From: Candidatus Izemoplasmatales bacterium
GTDB lineage: Bacteria; Bacillota_I; Bacilli_A; Izemoplasmatales; Hujiaoplasmataceae
Length of the DNA stretch: 8,546 bases
Direction of reading: 5' to 3'
NCBI GenBank assembly: GCA_028691335.1
Contig: JAQUZK010000047.1
Coordinates: forward strand, 1 to 8,546
The notes below the pieces were generated by a model. It ran no database searches and had not been told where the DNA came from. It saw only the letters and a list, made by a program, of their open reading frames with translations. Below, piece by piece: positions 1 through 6,699 of the stretch. The first letter of the stretch is position 1. Each line of letters opens with the position of its first letter. The translations under genes were made by a program, and so were the position numbers.

Positions 1-966
1 TCACCTAGCGGTTTCACTGATAACGTCATAGCTTATATTGACAAAAAAATTAGAGAATTAGGCTATGATACATCCAGAACAAAAAAAGGTAATCTCTTAA
101 TTGAAGTGAAAGGTAAAGAAGACTATGTTTTAGGACTATCAGGACATGTAGATACCTTAGGTGCTATGGTAAAAAGCATTACTTCTAGTGGCAACTTAAA
201 GTTTACAACAATCGGAGGTCCTATTTGGCCTACCCTTGATGGAGAATACTGTACTGTACATACTAGAAATAACAAAGAATACCAAGGAACTTTTTTGTCA
301 ACTAGCCCTTCTACTCATGTATATAAAGACGCTTCTTCAATTTCTAGAACACCTGACACTATGATTATACGTATAGACGAAGTTGTTAATACTAAAAAAG
401 AAGTTGAAGAACTAGGCATAGCACCTGGAGATTTCGTGTTTTTTGACCCAAAAACAACTATTACTAAATCAGGATTTATCAAAAGCCGATTCTTAGATGA
501 TAAAATTTCTGTAGCGATTCTTTTTGGTTTATTAAAATACTTAAAAAAAGAACAAATCATCCCAAGATACAATCTAGTTTTCATTATTTCTACCTATGAA
601 GAAGTTGGACATGGCGCTTCTTACATACCAGATGTTGATGAATTAATAGCTGTTGATATGGGTTGTATCGGCGATGACTTGAGTTGTACAGAACAAGATG
701 TATCTATTTGTTGTAAAGACTCGAGTGGACCATATGACTACAACATAATTACAAAACTAGTTAACACCGCTAAAGAGAATTCATTAAAATACGCAACTGA
801 TATCTATCCTTTTTATGGTTCTGATGTAAGTGCTGCTTTTAGAGGAGGAAAAGACTTTAAAGGTGCTTTAATCGGTCCAGGAGTCCATGCTTCACACGGA
901 ATGGAAAGAACTCACTCTGACGCTATAGAAAACACACTTAAGCTCTTAATAAACTACATTAAGTAA
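1..966 (+). CDS. M42 family metallo-aminopeptidase, 5' end cut by window
   Basis: The frame is open from base 1 to the TAA at 964-966, giving 321 visible residues. The family is usually about 340-360 residues, so some 20-30 N-terminal residues lie outside the window. Numbering from the first visible codon, the dinuclear-metal ligands of M42 peptidases can be placed: His49 and Asp51 in GHVDTLGAMV, the Asp pair 166-167 in SRFLDDK, Glu200-Glu201 in YEEVGHGA, Asp219 in VDMG, and His305 in the C-terminal ERTHSD segment. The stretch KDSSGPYDY and the YGSD segment near residue 272 are also typical of the Firmicutes subgroup with HVDTLG. Family members are cytosolic aminopeptidases that trim peptides. 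Substrate preference cannot be read from the sequence. An in-frame GTG at 106 is internal and is not the start, because the PSG motif characteristic of the family N-terminus is encoded upstream of it. No neighbour suggests a special role, and the gene ends in its own terminator. Confidence 0.93.
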   Translation, partial: SPSGFTDNVIAYIDKKIRELGYDTSRTKKGNLLIEVKGKEDYVLGLSGHVDTLGAMVKSITSSGNLKFTTIGGPIWPTLDGEYCTVHTRNNKEYQGTFLSTSPSTHVYKDASSISRTPDTMIIRIDEVVNTKKEVEELGIAPGDFVFFDPKTTITKSGFIKSRFLDDKISVAILFGLLKYLKKEQIIPRYNLVFIISTYEEVGHGASYIPDVDELIAVDMGCIGDDLSCTEQDVSICCKDSSGPYDYNIITKLVNTAKENSLKYATDIYPFYGSDVSAAFRGGKDFKGALIGPGVHASHGMERTHSDAIENTLKLLINYIK

Positions 967-974
967 AACAAACT

Positions 975-1008
975 AATTACCTTCAATTGCTTGAAGGTAA
1001 TTTTTTTT
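975..1008 (+). terminator. Rho-independent terminator of the M42 peptidase gene
   Basis: A perfect 12-bp stem pairs 975-986 (AATTACCTTCAA) with 991-1002 around a TTGC loop. A T run continues to 1008. It starts 9 bases after the stop codon of the peptidase gene. Confidence 0.9.
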
Positions 1009-1040
1009 AAAAAAAAGTAGAAAGAAATAAATCTTTCTAC
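1009..1040 (-). terminator. Rho-independent terminator of pyk
   Basis: Read on the minus strand, a 9-bp stem GTAGAAAGA pairs with TCTTTCTAC (1032-1040 with 1017-1025) around a 6-base loop. It is followed by eight T residues (complement of 1009-1016). It lies 18 bases beyond the pyk stop and directly abuts the terminator of the convergent peptidase gene. Confidence 0.88.
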
Positions 1041-1058
1041 TTAACTCAAAGAAACTAA

Positions 1059-2477
1059 CTATTCTATATCTACTATTCTCATAGTATTTGTTGAACCATG
1101 TTTTTGGCCCCAACCAGAAGTAATAACCAATGTAGCTCCTTTTTTAAATCCAAAATCCTTAGCTACTTTTATGGCCACCTCATCATGGTAACGTAAATCT
1201 GTAATGTTTTCTCCTATTGTCGCAAAAACTCCCCAGTAATAAGAAAGTCTTTGACAAGTTTCAACACTATTAGTAATCGCAATAATCGGTACTCCCGGTC
1301 TAAACTTGCACATTCTTTTTGCGGTACCACCAGTTTCTGTAAAAGCAATAATCACTTCAGCCTTAGGTAAAGTTATAACCGTTTGACTCACAGCGATACC
1401 AATCGCATCATTTGTAGTTGCGTGGGAAGTTTTAATAGATTTTTGTAATCTTTCTTCATAAGGAATAATATCCTCTATAGTCTTGGCAATTGTATCCATA
1501 GTTAAAACCGACTCAATTGGATAAACACCCGCAGCTGTTTCTCCCGATAACATTATCGCATCAGAACCATCCAATATCGCATTAGCCACATCACTAGCTT
1601 CAGCCCTGGTCGGTCTTGGAGAGCTCATCATTGATTCTAACATATGTGTAGCTGTTATTCCTGGTTTACCAACTTAATTAGCTTTATGTATTAACTTCTT
1701 CTGATATATAGGAACTAATTGAGTTGAAACTTCAACACCTAAATCACCTCTAGCAACCATTATGCCATCAGCCACAGTAAGAATTTCATCAAGATTATCT
1801 ACCCCTTCTTGATTTTCAATCTTAGCTATTAACTCAATAGTCTCTGATTCTTCCTGTTTTAAAATCTCTCTAACAGCCAACACATCTTCTTTTCTCCTAA
1901 CAAACGATAAAGCAATCATGTCCACTTTATTTCTACAAGCGAACCTAATATCTTTATCATCCTTTTCCGAAATAAATGGCATCGTCAATTTTACATTAGG
2001 TACATTTACACCTTTACGGCTTTTAATAACCCCAGAGTTATTAACAACACAAGTGAAATCATCAACTGATTTTTCAGTAACAGTAAGACGCATTTTTCCA
2101 TCATCAATTAACAAAAAATCTCCTGCTTTAATATCATCAAAAAGTTCTTTTGCGTTAATGTGAAATCCATCTTTATTACCCAACACTTCTTCCTTATAAA
2201 TCTTTACAGTATCTCCGGTCTTAAACTCCGCTTGATTATTATCAAATAGACCAGTTCTAATTTCAGGACCTTTAGTATCCGCCATTATTCCGATAAATCT
2301 ATTAAGTTTTTCAGCTTCCTCGCGAATCATTTTAATTCTATTTTCATGTTCTTCACTTGTACCGTGTGAAAAATTTAGTCTAGCTACGTTCATTCCTGCG
2401 TTAATAATCTTTTTAATCATTTCCCTTGAATCGATAGCTGGGCCAACAGTACATACAATTTTTGTCTTTCTTTTCAT
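1059..2477 (-). pseudogene. pyk: pyruvate kinase, interrupted by an in-frame TAA at codon 268
   Basis: Pyruvate kinase transfers phosphate from phosphoenolpyruvate to ADP, the last step of glycolysis. The frame spans about 472 codons, close to E. coli PykF (470), with no C-terminal extension. Visible motifs: ARLNFSHG (residues 32-39), DTKGPEIRTG (67-76, entry to the B domain), the signature IELIAKIENQEGV with Lys219 and Glu221, and ARGDLG with Asp245. After the stop come ITATHM with catalytic Thr277, LSGETAAG, and the C domain ending in GSTNTMRIVDIE. The TAA at 1674-1676 is in the same frame as both halves and sits where relatives usually have Lys or Glu, so one base change from AAA or GAA explains it. 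The 267-residue product would lack Thr277 and the C domain. I place the start at the ATG at 2477 because GAGGTG (2484-2489) lies 6 bases upstream; a TTG at 2498 would put that site inside the gene. The half downstream of the stop shows no other damage, so a sequencing error or very recent mutation is likely. Its Met codon at 1643 has no good ribosome site. Confidence 0.9.
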
Positions 2478-2502
2478 AACTTGCACCTCACTTGTCAATA
2501 TT

Positions 2503-2531
2503 ATTATACTATAAAAATCATTAAATCAATA
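2503..2531 (-). promoter_or_regulatory. probable sigma-A promoter of pyk
   Basis: On the minus strand a perfect TATAAT (complement of 2503-2508) lies 25 bases before the pyk start codon, just upstream of the GAGGTG ribosome site. The -35 element is weak: TATTGA at 17-base spacing (2526-2531) or TTGATT at 15-base spacing (2524-2529). The leader would be about 20 bases, leaving no room for a riboswitch. Confidence 0.55.
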
Positions 2532-2544
2532 ATAATTAAAAAAA

Positions 2545-2578
2545 TAAAAAAAGGAGAAACTAATACTTCTGTTTCTCC
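2545..2578 (-). terminator. Rho-independent terminator overlapping the end of the HIT gene
   Basis: On the minus strand GGAGAAAC (2571-2578) pairs perfectly with GTTTCTCC (2553-2560) around a 10-base loop, followed by a T run from 2552 downward. The 5' arm encodes the last residues of the HIT protein and the stop codon (2560-2562) falls at the edge of the 3' arm. The gene end and the terminator are therefore fused. Confidence 0.85.
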
Positions 2579-2934
2579 GGAATAACTCCCCTAACACCTC
2601 CGCGAGGGTCATCACAATCTTTATTATAACGAGGAATCAAATGAACATGCAAATGCATTATTGTTTGCCCTGCACTTTCACCATTATTAATTCCTATATT
2701 GTATCCACTAGGATTATAGAGCTGATCTAACTTTCTTTTTAAAGAACAAATTGCTTCATCAAGCGAAAACAACTCATCTTTTTCAAGCTCAAAATAAGTC
2801 TTGATATGTCTTTTCGGTATTATTAATATATGTCCTTTATTAACAGGAAAACTGTCATATATCGCGTATACCAAATCATTCTCATAAATTATTCTTTCTT
2901 TTTGTTTTAATAAATCACAAAAAAGACAACTCAT
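2560..2934 (-). CDS. HIT-family nucleotide hydrolase (histidine triad protein)
   Basis: This 124-residue cytosolic protein belongs to the HIT superfamily, whose bacterial members hydrolyse AMP-lysine or adenosine phosphoramidates and related nucleotides. The histidine triad HLHVH is at residues 94-98 within MHLHVHLIPRY, and His96 is the expected nucleophile. Cys3, Cys6, His43 (in PKRHI) and His94 match the structural zinc site of the zinc-binding subgroup. FPVNKGHILIIPKRH (29-43) and NNGESAGQ (83-90) are typical nucleotide-pocket segments. The C-terminus has DPRGGVRGVIPEK, where relatives usually have Trp instead of Gly116. The ATG overlaps the TGA of the upstream membrane-protein gene (ATGA). 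No Shine-Dalgarno sequence precedes it, so translation is probably coupled. The stop codon is TAG, unusual in this window. The exact physiological substrate is not known for such proteins. Confidence 0.94.
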   Translation of the reverse strand: MSCLFCDLLKQKERIIYENDLVYAIYDSFPVNKGHILIIPKRHIKTYFELEKDELFSLDEAICSLKRKLDQLYNPSGYNIGINNGESAGQTIMHLHVHLIPRYNKDCDDPRGGVRGVIPEKQKY

Positions 2935-3221
2935 CTTTTTAAAAATAATCCAATACCCAAAACAATTAATACTCCAGGTAATAGATACCCTTCAAAATCA
3001 ACATCATATTCTCTTAAAAGTAATAATCCACCAATGACCAACAAAATCAAATTACCTGTAGTTACCCCTTGTTTTGACATTGATACCAATGCAGGAACAA
3101 TTAGAAACAAAGTCCACCATCCTTTAAAAAAGATATTAACATCAATTACTCCTGTAGCATTTAGTAAGAAAAAAACTCCTAACAAAATAAGTATAAACCC
3201 AAAAATTTTACGATTGCTCAT
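2931..3221 (-). CDS. small four-helix membrane protein, LiaI/LiaF-like TM domain (DUF5668 type)
   Basis: The 96-residue product is almost entirely membrane-embedded. Hydrophobic segments lie at about 6-22, 34-48, 54-69 and 79-94, separated by short polar loops, with a Lys-Arg C-terminus. The pattern of a glycine-containing first helix (FILILLGVFFLLNATG), then WW in front of the second helix and a repeated helix pair, resembles the transmembrane region of LiaI/LiaF-type proteins (the DUF5668 family). Those full-length relatives act in cell-envelope stress signalling, but this protein has only the membrane part, so no signalling role can be assigned. AGAGGGTGA (complement of 3229-3237) is a good ribosome site 7 bases before the ATG. 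The gene is first in a unit with the HIT gene and has its own promoter. Its TGA stop overlaps the next start by 4 bases. Confidence 0.8.
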   Translation of the reverse strand: MSNRKIFGFILILLGVFFLLNATGVIDVNIFFKGWWTLFLIVPALVSMSKQGVTTGNLILLVIGGLLLLREYDVDFEGYLLPGVLIVLGIGLFLKR

Positions 3222-3248
3222 AATTTACTCACCCTCTTCTTTTTTAAA

Positions 3249-3277
3249 ATTTTATCTAAAAAAGTACGATTTGTCAA
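3249..3277 (-). promoter_or_regulatory. consensus sigma-A promoter of the membrane protein-HIT unit
   Basis: On the minus strand TTGACA (complement of 3272-3277) and TAAAAT (complement of 3249-3254) are separated by exactly 17 bases. Transcription would start near 3242, giving a leader of about 20 bases that just accommodates the ribosome site. It lies in the 65-base gap after the GH65-like gene. I see no terminator hairpin in that gap, so readthrough from the upstream gene is also possible. Confidence 0.82.
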
Positions 3278-3286
3278 ACAATTCTT

Positions 3287-5230
3287 TTATTCCCACTCAA
3301 TATTAGCACTATTTCTTTTAATTTTTACGGAAGCAACATTACCCGCCACTAAAACTTTAAACTCTAGTCGTCTTATGTCGTTAGGATTAAAAGAATCAGC
3401 GGACAATAAATATTTATCATGTCTTAAACAGGCCATTCCGTAAACTAAATAATTATAAATGGCAGCGCTTAATCCTAAATCAAGAAAATTTTGTTCTTGA
3501 TTTATTCTATTTGCATCATCATAGACATTAAGACCTAGATAAGATCTAAAAAGCTTATTAGCTTCTCTTTCTTCATCTTGAGATATTCCCACAAAACTTA
3601 AAATAAACTTTCCTAATACATCAGGACTTGAAAACTCTTTATAATAGCGATAGCTCTCTCTTTTAACTATTTCTTTAAAATCGTTTGGATATAAGAAAAA
3701 CAAATTTAGAACATCAGGATTTGATAACTTTTTGGTAGATTTAAAAAAACCATCATAGCACTCAATTAAATTATCAACGTTCGGCTGTTGAAGATAAAGT
3801 TTTCTTCGATACTCCCTCATATCTTTAATCTGTTCATCATAGTTGTTAACCTTAAGAAAGTTCTCTACATCTACTCGATCTTCTGTCTTAGCTAAAGCTA
3901 CTAGATTATTCGCTTTACCCAAAGCATCTTTAATCAAATAATTCAAAAAAGCATCATTATCAATACCCTCAATCGTTCCATCTAAAGTGGACACATTTGT
4001 TGCTTGATAATTTGTTTTTTTTATATTTGGTTTTAAAAACTTCAAAATATTTTTTGAAATCTCTAAAACCATTGTTAACCCGCCTTCTCTCAACAAACTA
4101 CTATCCATAGACCTTTCAATATAATCATAAAGATTGATGATAATCAAAGAACTAAGATATAAATTACTATAACAAGCCCCTTCATTACCTATTAAAGCTT
4201 TATCTAAATATCTAATTCTACTAGATAAACTTAATCTTGCCAAACTATAATCAGTATTTAAGAAAAAACGAAAACCATATAATTCATAAGTATAATCATC
4301 TACTATCTGAGAATCAGTTAAACCATAACGTGAATATCGGAAATTTCCGTTTTTTGGTCGATGTTGAATTAACTGAAATTGATTATAATGAGAGTATCTT
4401 TCAACTAAACTATTATTTACAATATCAACCTTTGCAGTTCCCCAAAGTTTATCCCAAACTTCATTATTCTTCTCTAACAAGCCATAATATCCAACTTTTT
4501 TCGCATTCTTAATCCCCTCTTTAAGTGAATCAATATCTCCAGTAGTTGAAAGTCCTGCATATTTAATTATTTCATAGTCTCTTTCCTCTTCAGTTTTAAT
4601 AACATAAGATATTTGATGCAAATCATTTAATTTATTCTCTCTATGCCTAAAATTTCTATCAAAACTATAAATCATATCTAATGTTGTGTGATGGTTTGGT
4701 AATGCAGAGTGCAAAAATATATCTTGATCTATGCTAAACTTTGAATCTGCAATTTCTTTTTTATAAAAATCAATTAGTTCAACATCAAATCCATGAGTCA
4801 ACTCAACTTCAATGGATTTGGATGTGAAGAAAATATATTTTGAATAAAGAAAATTAAAATTCTCTTGATCCAAAAATTTCTCACTATAAATTCTAATGTC
4901 AACTCCATCTATTTCATAAACTGTATCACGTTTTAAGATACCTTTATCTAAATCTAATTCTTGAGTATGTCTTTTAGGAGTAATATTTTCAGGATGAAGG
5001 ATAATATCATTTACTTTAATTGAAGTATAGAAAGGATTATAAACACTAAGATACTTCTCTTTCAAATCTTCTTTAACGGTTAATTGATTAACCTTTAAAT
5101 GACAAAAGTCTTTTTGTCTAAGTTCATCCAAACTTCCTGTTAATCCAATAAATCCATTAGCTAAAAGAAACTTATTATTTATATTTTCTAAATCTTCTAA
5201 AACAAAGCCATGCATCTTAATAATTGACAT
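3287..5230 (-). CDS. GH65-like protein with degenerate active site (probable non-catalytic homologue of maltose/kojibiose phosphorylases)
   Basis: The 647-residue product follows the glycoside hydrolase/phosphorylase family 65 framework, whose members reversibly phosphorolyse alpha-glucosides such as maltose. Family landmarks in order: NGFIGLTG (25-32, usual NGYxGxRG), LDLDKGILKRD with a following IRIYSEKF (92-119), WDKLWGTAKVDI (259-270), RYGLTDSQ (301-308), GNEGACY (348-354), IDNDAFLNY (423-431), CYDGFF (491-496) and PDVLNLFFL (505-513). Functional positions are changed. The FWDTE motif reads YTYE (313-316). DEYHE around the general-acid Glu reads DGTIE (417-421), placing Gly where that Glu should be. 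The glucose-binding KQ before ADVL reads SN (503-504). The phosphate-binding HxSS motif after YYEP reads PDVL. The protein is also about 100 residues shorter than typical enzymes. No signal peptide is visible, so it should be cytosolic. GGAGG (5236-5240) sits 5 bases before the ATG. These are alignments by eye. The fold assignment is firmer than each residue match. Confidence 0.72.
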   Translation of the reverse strand: MSIIKMHGFVLEDLENINNKFLLANGFIGLTGSLDELRQKDFCHLKVNQLTVKEDLKEKYLSVYNPFYTSIKVNDIILHPENITPKRHTQELDLDKGILKRDTVYEIDGVDIRIYSEKFLDQENFNFLYSKYIFFTSKSIEVELTHGFDVELIDFYKKEIADSKFSIDQDIFLHSALPNHHTTLDMIYSFDRNFRHRENKLNDLHQISYVIKTEEERDYEIIKYAGLSTTGDIDSLKEGIKNAKKVGYYGLLEKNNEVWDKLWGTAKVDIVNNSLVERYSHYNQFQLIQHRPKNGNFRYSRYGLTDSQIVDDYTYELYGFRFFLNTDYSLARLSLSSRIRYLDKALIGNEGACYSNLYLSSLIIINLYDYIERSMDSSLLREGGLTMVLEISKNILKFLKPNIKKTNYQATNVSTLDGTIEGIDNDAFLNYLIKDALGKANNLVALAKTEDRVDVENFLKVNNYDEQIKDMREYRRKLYLQQPNVDNLIECYDGFFKSTKKLSNPDVLNLFFLYPNDFKEIVKRESYRYYKEFSSPDVLGKFILSFVGISQDEEREANKLFRSYLGLNVYDDANRINQEQNFLDLGLSAAIYNYLVYGMACLRHDKYLLSADSFNPNDIRRLEFKVLVAGNVASVKIKRNSANIEWE

Positions 5231-5309
5231 AAAAACCTCCTAAAAAAAACTACTATTTGTAACTATTGCTTAAAACCATGCTATATACTAAAAATAAAAT
5301 TTTTATCTG

Positions 5310-5338
5310 TTGCTTTTTCATCCCTTATTTGTTAAAAT
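5310..5338 (+). promoter_or_regulatory. sigma-A promoter of rpsT
   Basis: TTGCTT (5310-5315) and TAAAAT (5333-5338) are separated by 17 bases. The A/T-only run just upstream (about 5289-5305) resembles an UP element, as expected for a strongly expressed ribosomal gene. Transcription would begin near 5345, leaving a leader of about 25 bases. The same 138-base gap must hold the promoter of the divergent GH65-like gene, for which I found no convincing element. Confidence 0.78.
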
Positions 5339-5368
5339 ATTTACGCAATTACTAATGGAGGTGAGATA

Positions 5369-5629
5369 ATGGCAAATAACAAACAACAGATGAAACGTAA
5401 TATCCAAAATGAAAAAAGACGTCTTGCAAATGCTTCTTTTAAGTCATCTTTGAAAACAGCGATCAAGAATGTTGAAACTGTAGTAAAAACTGGTGATAAA
5501 GAAAAAGCTGTTGAAGCATTGAACTTAGCATACAAGAAAATTGATAAGAGCGTTGCTAAAGGCATACATCATAAAAATTACGCTAACAGACAAAAGTCTC
5601 GTTTATCAAATAAAGTTAATGCTTTGTAA
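5369..5629 (+). CDS. rpsT: 30S ribosomal protein S20
   Basis: The 86-residue, strongly basic, mostly helical protein is of normal length for bacterial S20, which binds 16S rRNA early in small-subunit assembly. The N-terminus MANNKQQMKRNIQNEKRR, the central SFKSSLKTAIKNVE, and the C-terminal GIHHKNYANRQKSRLSNKV are all diagnostic. The ATG follows a near-perfect Shine-Dalgarno sequence GGAGGTGA (5357-5364). The gene is monocistronic, with its own promoter and a terminator immediately after the stop. Its position converging on holA, with comEC beyond, matches the gene order known from Bacillus relatives. The short leader leaves no room for a large autoregulatory RNA structure. Confidence 0.98.
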   Translation: MANNKQQMKRNIQNEKRRLANASFKSSLKTAIKNVETVVKTGDKEKAVEALNLAYKKIDKSVAKGIHHKNYANRQKSRLSNKVNAL

Positions 5630-5630
5630 G

Positions 5631-5654
5631 AAAAAAGCCAAAGGGCTTTTTTTT
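5631..5654. terminator. bidirectional terminator between rpsT and holA
   Basis: AAAAAAGCC (5631-5639) pairs with GGCTTTTTT (5644-5652) around AAAG, with T residues on to 5654. The hairpin is flanked by an A run on one side and a T run on the other, so it can end transcripts from both converging genes. It begins one base after the rpsT stop and touches the holA stop codon (5653-5655). Confidence 0.85.
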
Positions 5655-6618
5655 ATTTTCTGCCAATAAAATAAAGTTCTGGTCCAATATCTTTATCGAT
5701 CTTACCAGATTTTATTTGATAATCTAATTCTGCTAAATAAGAAATATTGTCAAATAAAATCTGTTCAGAAGTTTCTGAAGCATTCTTCATCATATAATAT
5801 ACTCTGCCTGAAGAATAACCAAAAAACTTCTCAATATCAACTTTGTTATACTTTATCTTCATTAATGATTTTGTATATAATATTTCCAAGAATTTACTTG
5901 CGACTACAGATAAAATCTGAGTCGCTTTTATATTATGGTCAAGCAAGTCATAATAGACTTTAAAAACCTTATCCTTATCTTCTAATAACAATGCGTTAAC
6001 TAAATCAAAAATATTATCTTCAATCTCTCTAGTAACTATTTGAAAAACTGTTTCAGAATCAATCTCATCTAAATTGTATGAATAATAAATCAATTTTTGT
6101 AACTCATTATTAAGATTATCCATATTGACATTAGCTCTATTAATAAACTGAGTAAGCGCATAAGGCTGTATTTTCAAATTGTGCTTACTTAACTCATTCT
6201 TAACATACTTATATACATCAAATTCTTTATCATTAACTACATATTTTTTTACTACAATATTTTTATTCAAATACTTTACAAGCTTGCTTTTAAAATCAAG
6301 ATTACTATCACTAACTTGTATTACTAAAATCGTTTGATCTAATTTCATCTCACAAAAACTAATAATTTTTTCAGCTTCTTGAGAACTTATTGATTTATCG
6401 GCAGTAAGAAAGGTTGCGTTTTTAATCACAACACCTTTTTTGTCTGCTAAAAAAGGTAGAGTCATCGCATTAGTTATTGCACTATCTATCCCTTCTTCTT
6501 CACCATCATAAACTTCAATCATTGTAAGATCTATTTCGTTTTCTTTAAAAACCAAGTCAGTTTCTTTTTTTATCATAAAGTGGTCTTCTCCATAGAAAAG
6601 ATAACAATTGCGATTCAT
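5653..6618 (-). CDS. holA: DNA polymerase III subunit delta (clamp loader)
   Basis: The 321-residue protein is the delta subunit, which opens the beta sliding clamp as part of the clamp-loader complex at the replication fork. The N-terminus YLFYGEDHFMIKKE (6-19) is the characteristic remnant of the nucleotide-binding fold; delta itself lacks a working P-loop. The segment TLPFLADKKGVVIKNATF (53-70) is the usual clamp-contacting region. The middle NMDNLNNELQKLIYYS followed by REIEDNIFDLVNALL is typical of domain II-III boundaries, and the C-terminal helical part forms the clamp-loader collar. Length is slightly below the usual 330-345. AAGGAGGT (complement of 6629-6636) lies 10 bases before the ATG, at the long end of normal spacing. 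The comEC-holA-rpsT neighbourhood supports the call. Confidence 0.93.
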   Translation of the reverse strand: MNRNCYLFYGEDHFMIKKETDLVFKENEIDLTMIEVYDGEEEGIDSAITNAMTLPFLADKKGVVIKNATFLTADKSISSQEAEKIISFCEMKLDQTILVIQVSDSNLDFKSKLVKYLNKNIVVKKYVVNDKEFDVYKYVKNELSKHNLKIQPYALTQFINRANVNMDNLNNELQKLIYYSYNLDEIDSETVFQIVTREIEDNIFDLVNALLLEDKDKVFKVYYDLLDHNIKATQILSVVASKFLEILYTKSLMKIKYNKVDIEKFFGYSSGRVYYMMKNASETSEQILFDNISYLAELDYQIKSGKIDKDIGPELYFIGRK

Positions 6619-6662
6619 TAAACTAAAGACCTCCTTTTGCTACTTATTATTTATACTAAGAT

Positions 6663-6671
6663 ATTATACCA
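6663..6671 (-). promoter_or_regulatory. extended -10 promoter of holA
   Basis: On the minus strand TGGTATAAT (complement of 6663-6671) is a perfect extended -10 element in the 81-base gap between comEC and holA. No good -35 hexamer is present (GTGCAA at 17-base spacing), which fits extended -10 promoters. Transcription would start near 6656, about 38 bases ahead of the holA start codon. holA can therefore be expressed independently of comEC. Confidence 0.7.
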
Positions 6672-6699
6672 AATTATTCATACGTTTGCACATAAATCC

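Noticed and set aside
106..108. GTG as the start of the M42 peptidase
   Set aside because: The frame is open upstream to base 1 and encodes conserved N-terminal sequence beginning with the PSG motif, so the GTG is an internal Val codon.
1059..1643. Independent gene for the C-terminal half of pyruvate kinase
   Set aside because: The Met codon at 1643 is the Met of the conserved ITATHM motif and has no properly spaced Shine-Dalgarno sequence. It is the downstream piece of the interrupted gene.
1674..1676. TAA in pyk as a reassigned or recoded sense codon
   Set aside because: TAA is the natural terminator of the M42, GH65-like, rpsT, holA and comEC genes in this window, and no other gene contains TAA in frame. 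A genome-wide reassignment is not compatible with that.
2496..2498. TTG as the start of pyk
   Set aside because: It would place the GAGGTG ribosome site inside the gene and add seven residues before the canonical MKRKTKIVCTVGP start. It also sits at the predicted transcription start.
2931..2933. Mycoplasma-type code with TGA read as Trp
   Set aside because: Trp codons checked in pyk are TGG, no gene needs a TGA read-through, and TGA forms a standard ATGA stop-start overlap between the membrane protein and HIT genes.
4338..4349. 12-base palindrome CGGAAATTTCCG as an operator
   Set aside because: It lies deep within the GH65-like coding sequence in codons for Asn-Gly-Asn-Phe-Arg, far from any promoter. 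A palindrome of this size can arise by chance.
4237..4512. Plus-strand open frame antisense to the GH65-like gene, and similar frames at 315-584, 1918-2163, 3034-3306 and 5341-5565
   Set aside because: Each mostly lies opposite a well-supported gene, lacks a convincing ribosome site, and has low-complexity translations without recognisable motifs.
5231..5309. A promoter for the GH65-like gene
   Set aside because: Only weak TATATA-like matches without a -35 partner at proper spacing were found on the minus strand. I could not support a specific call.
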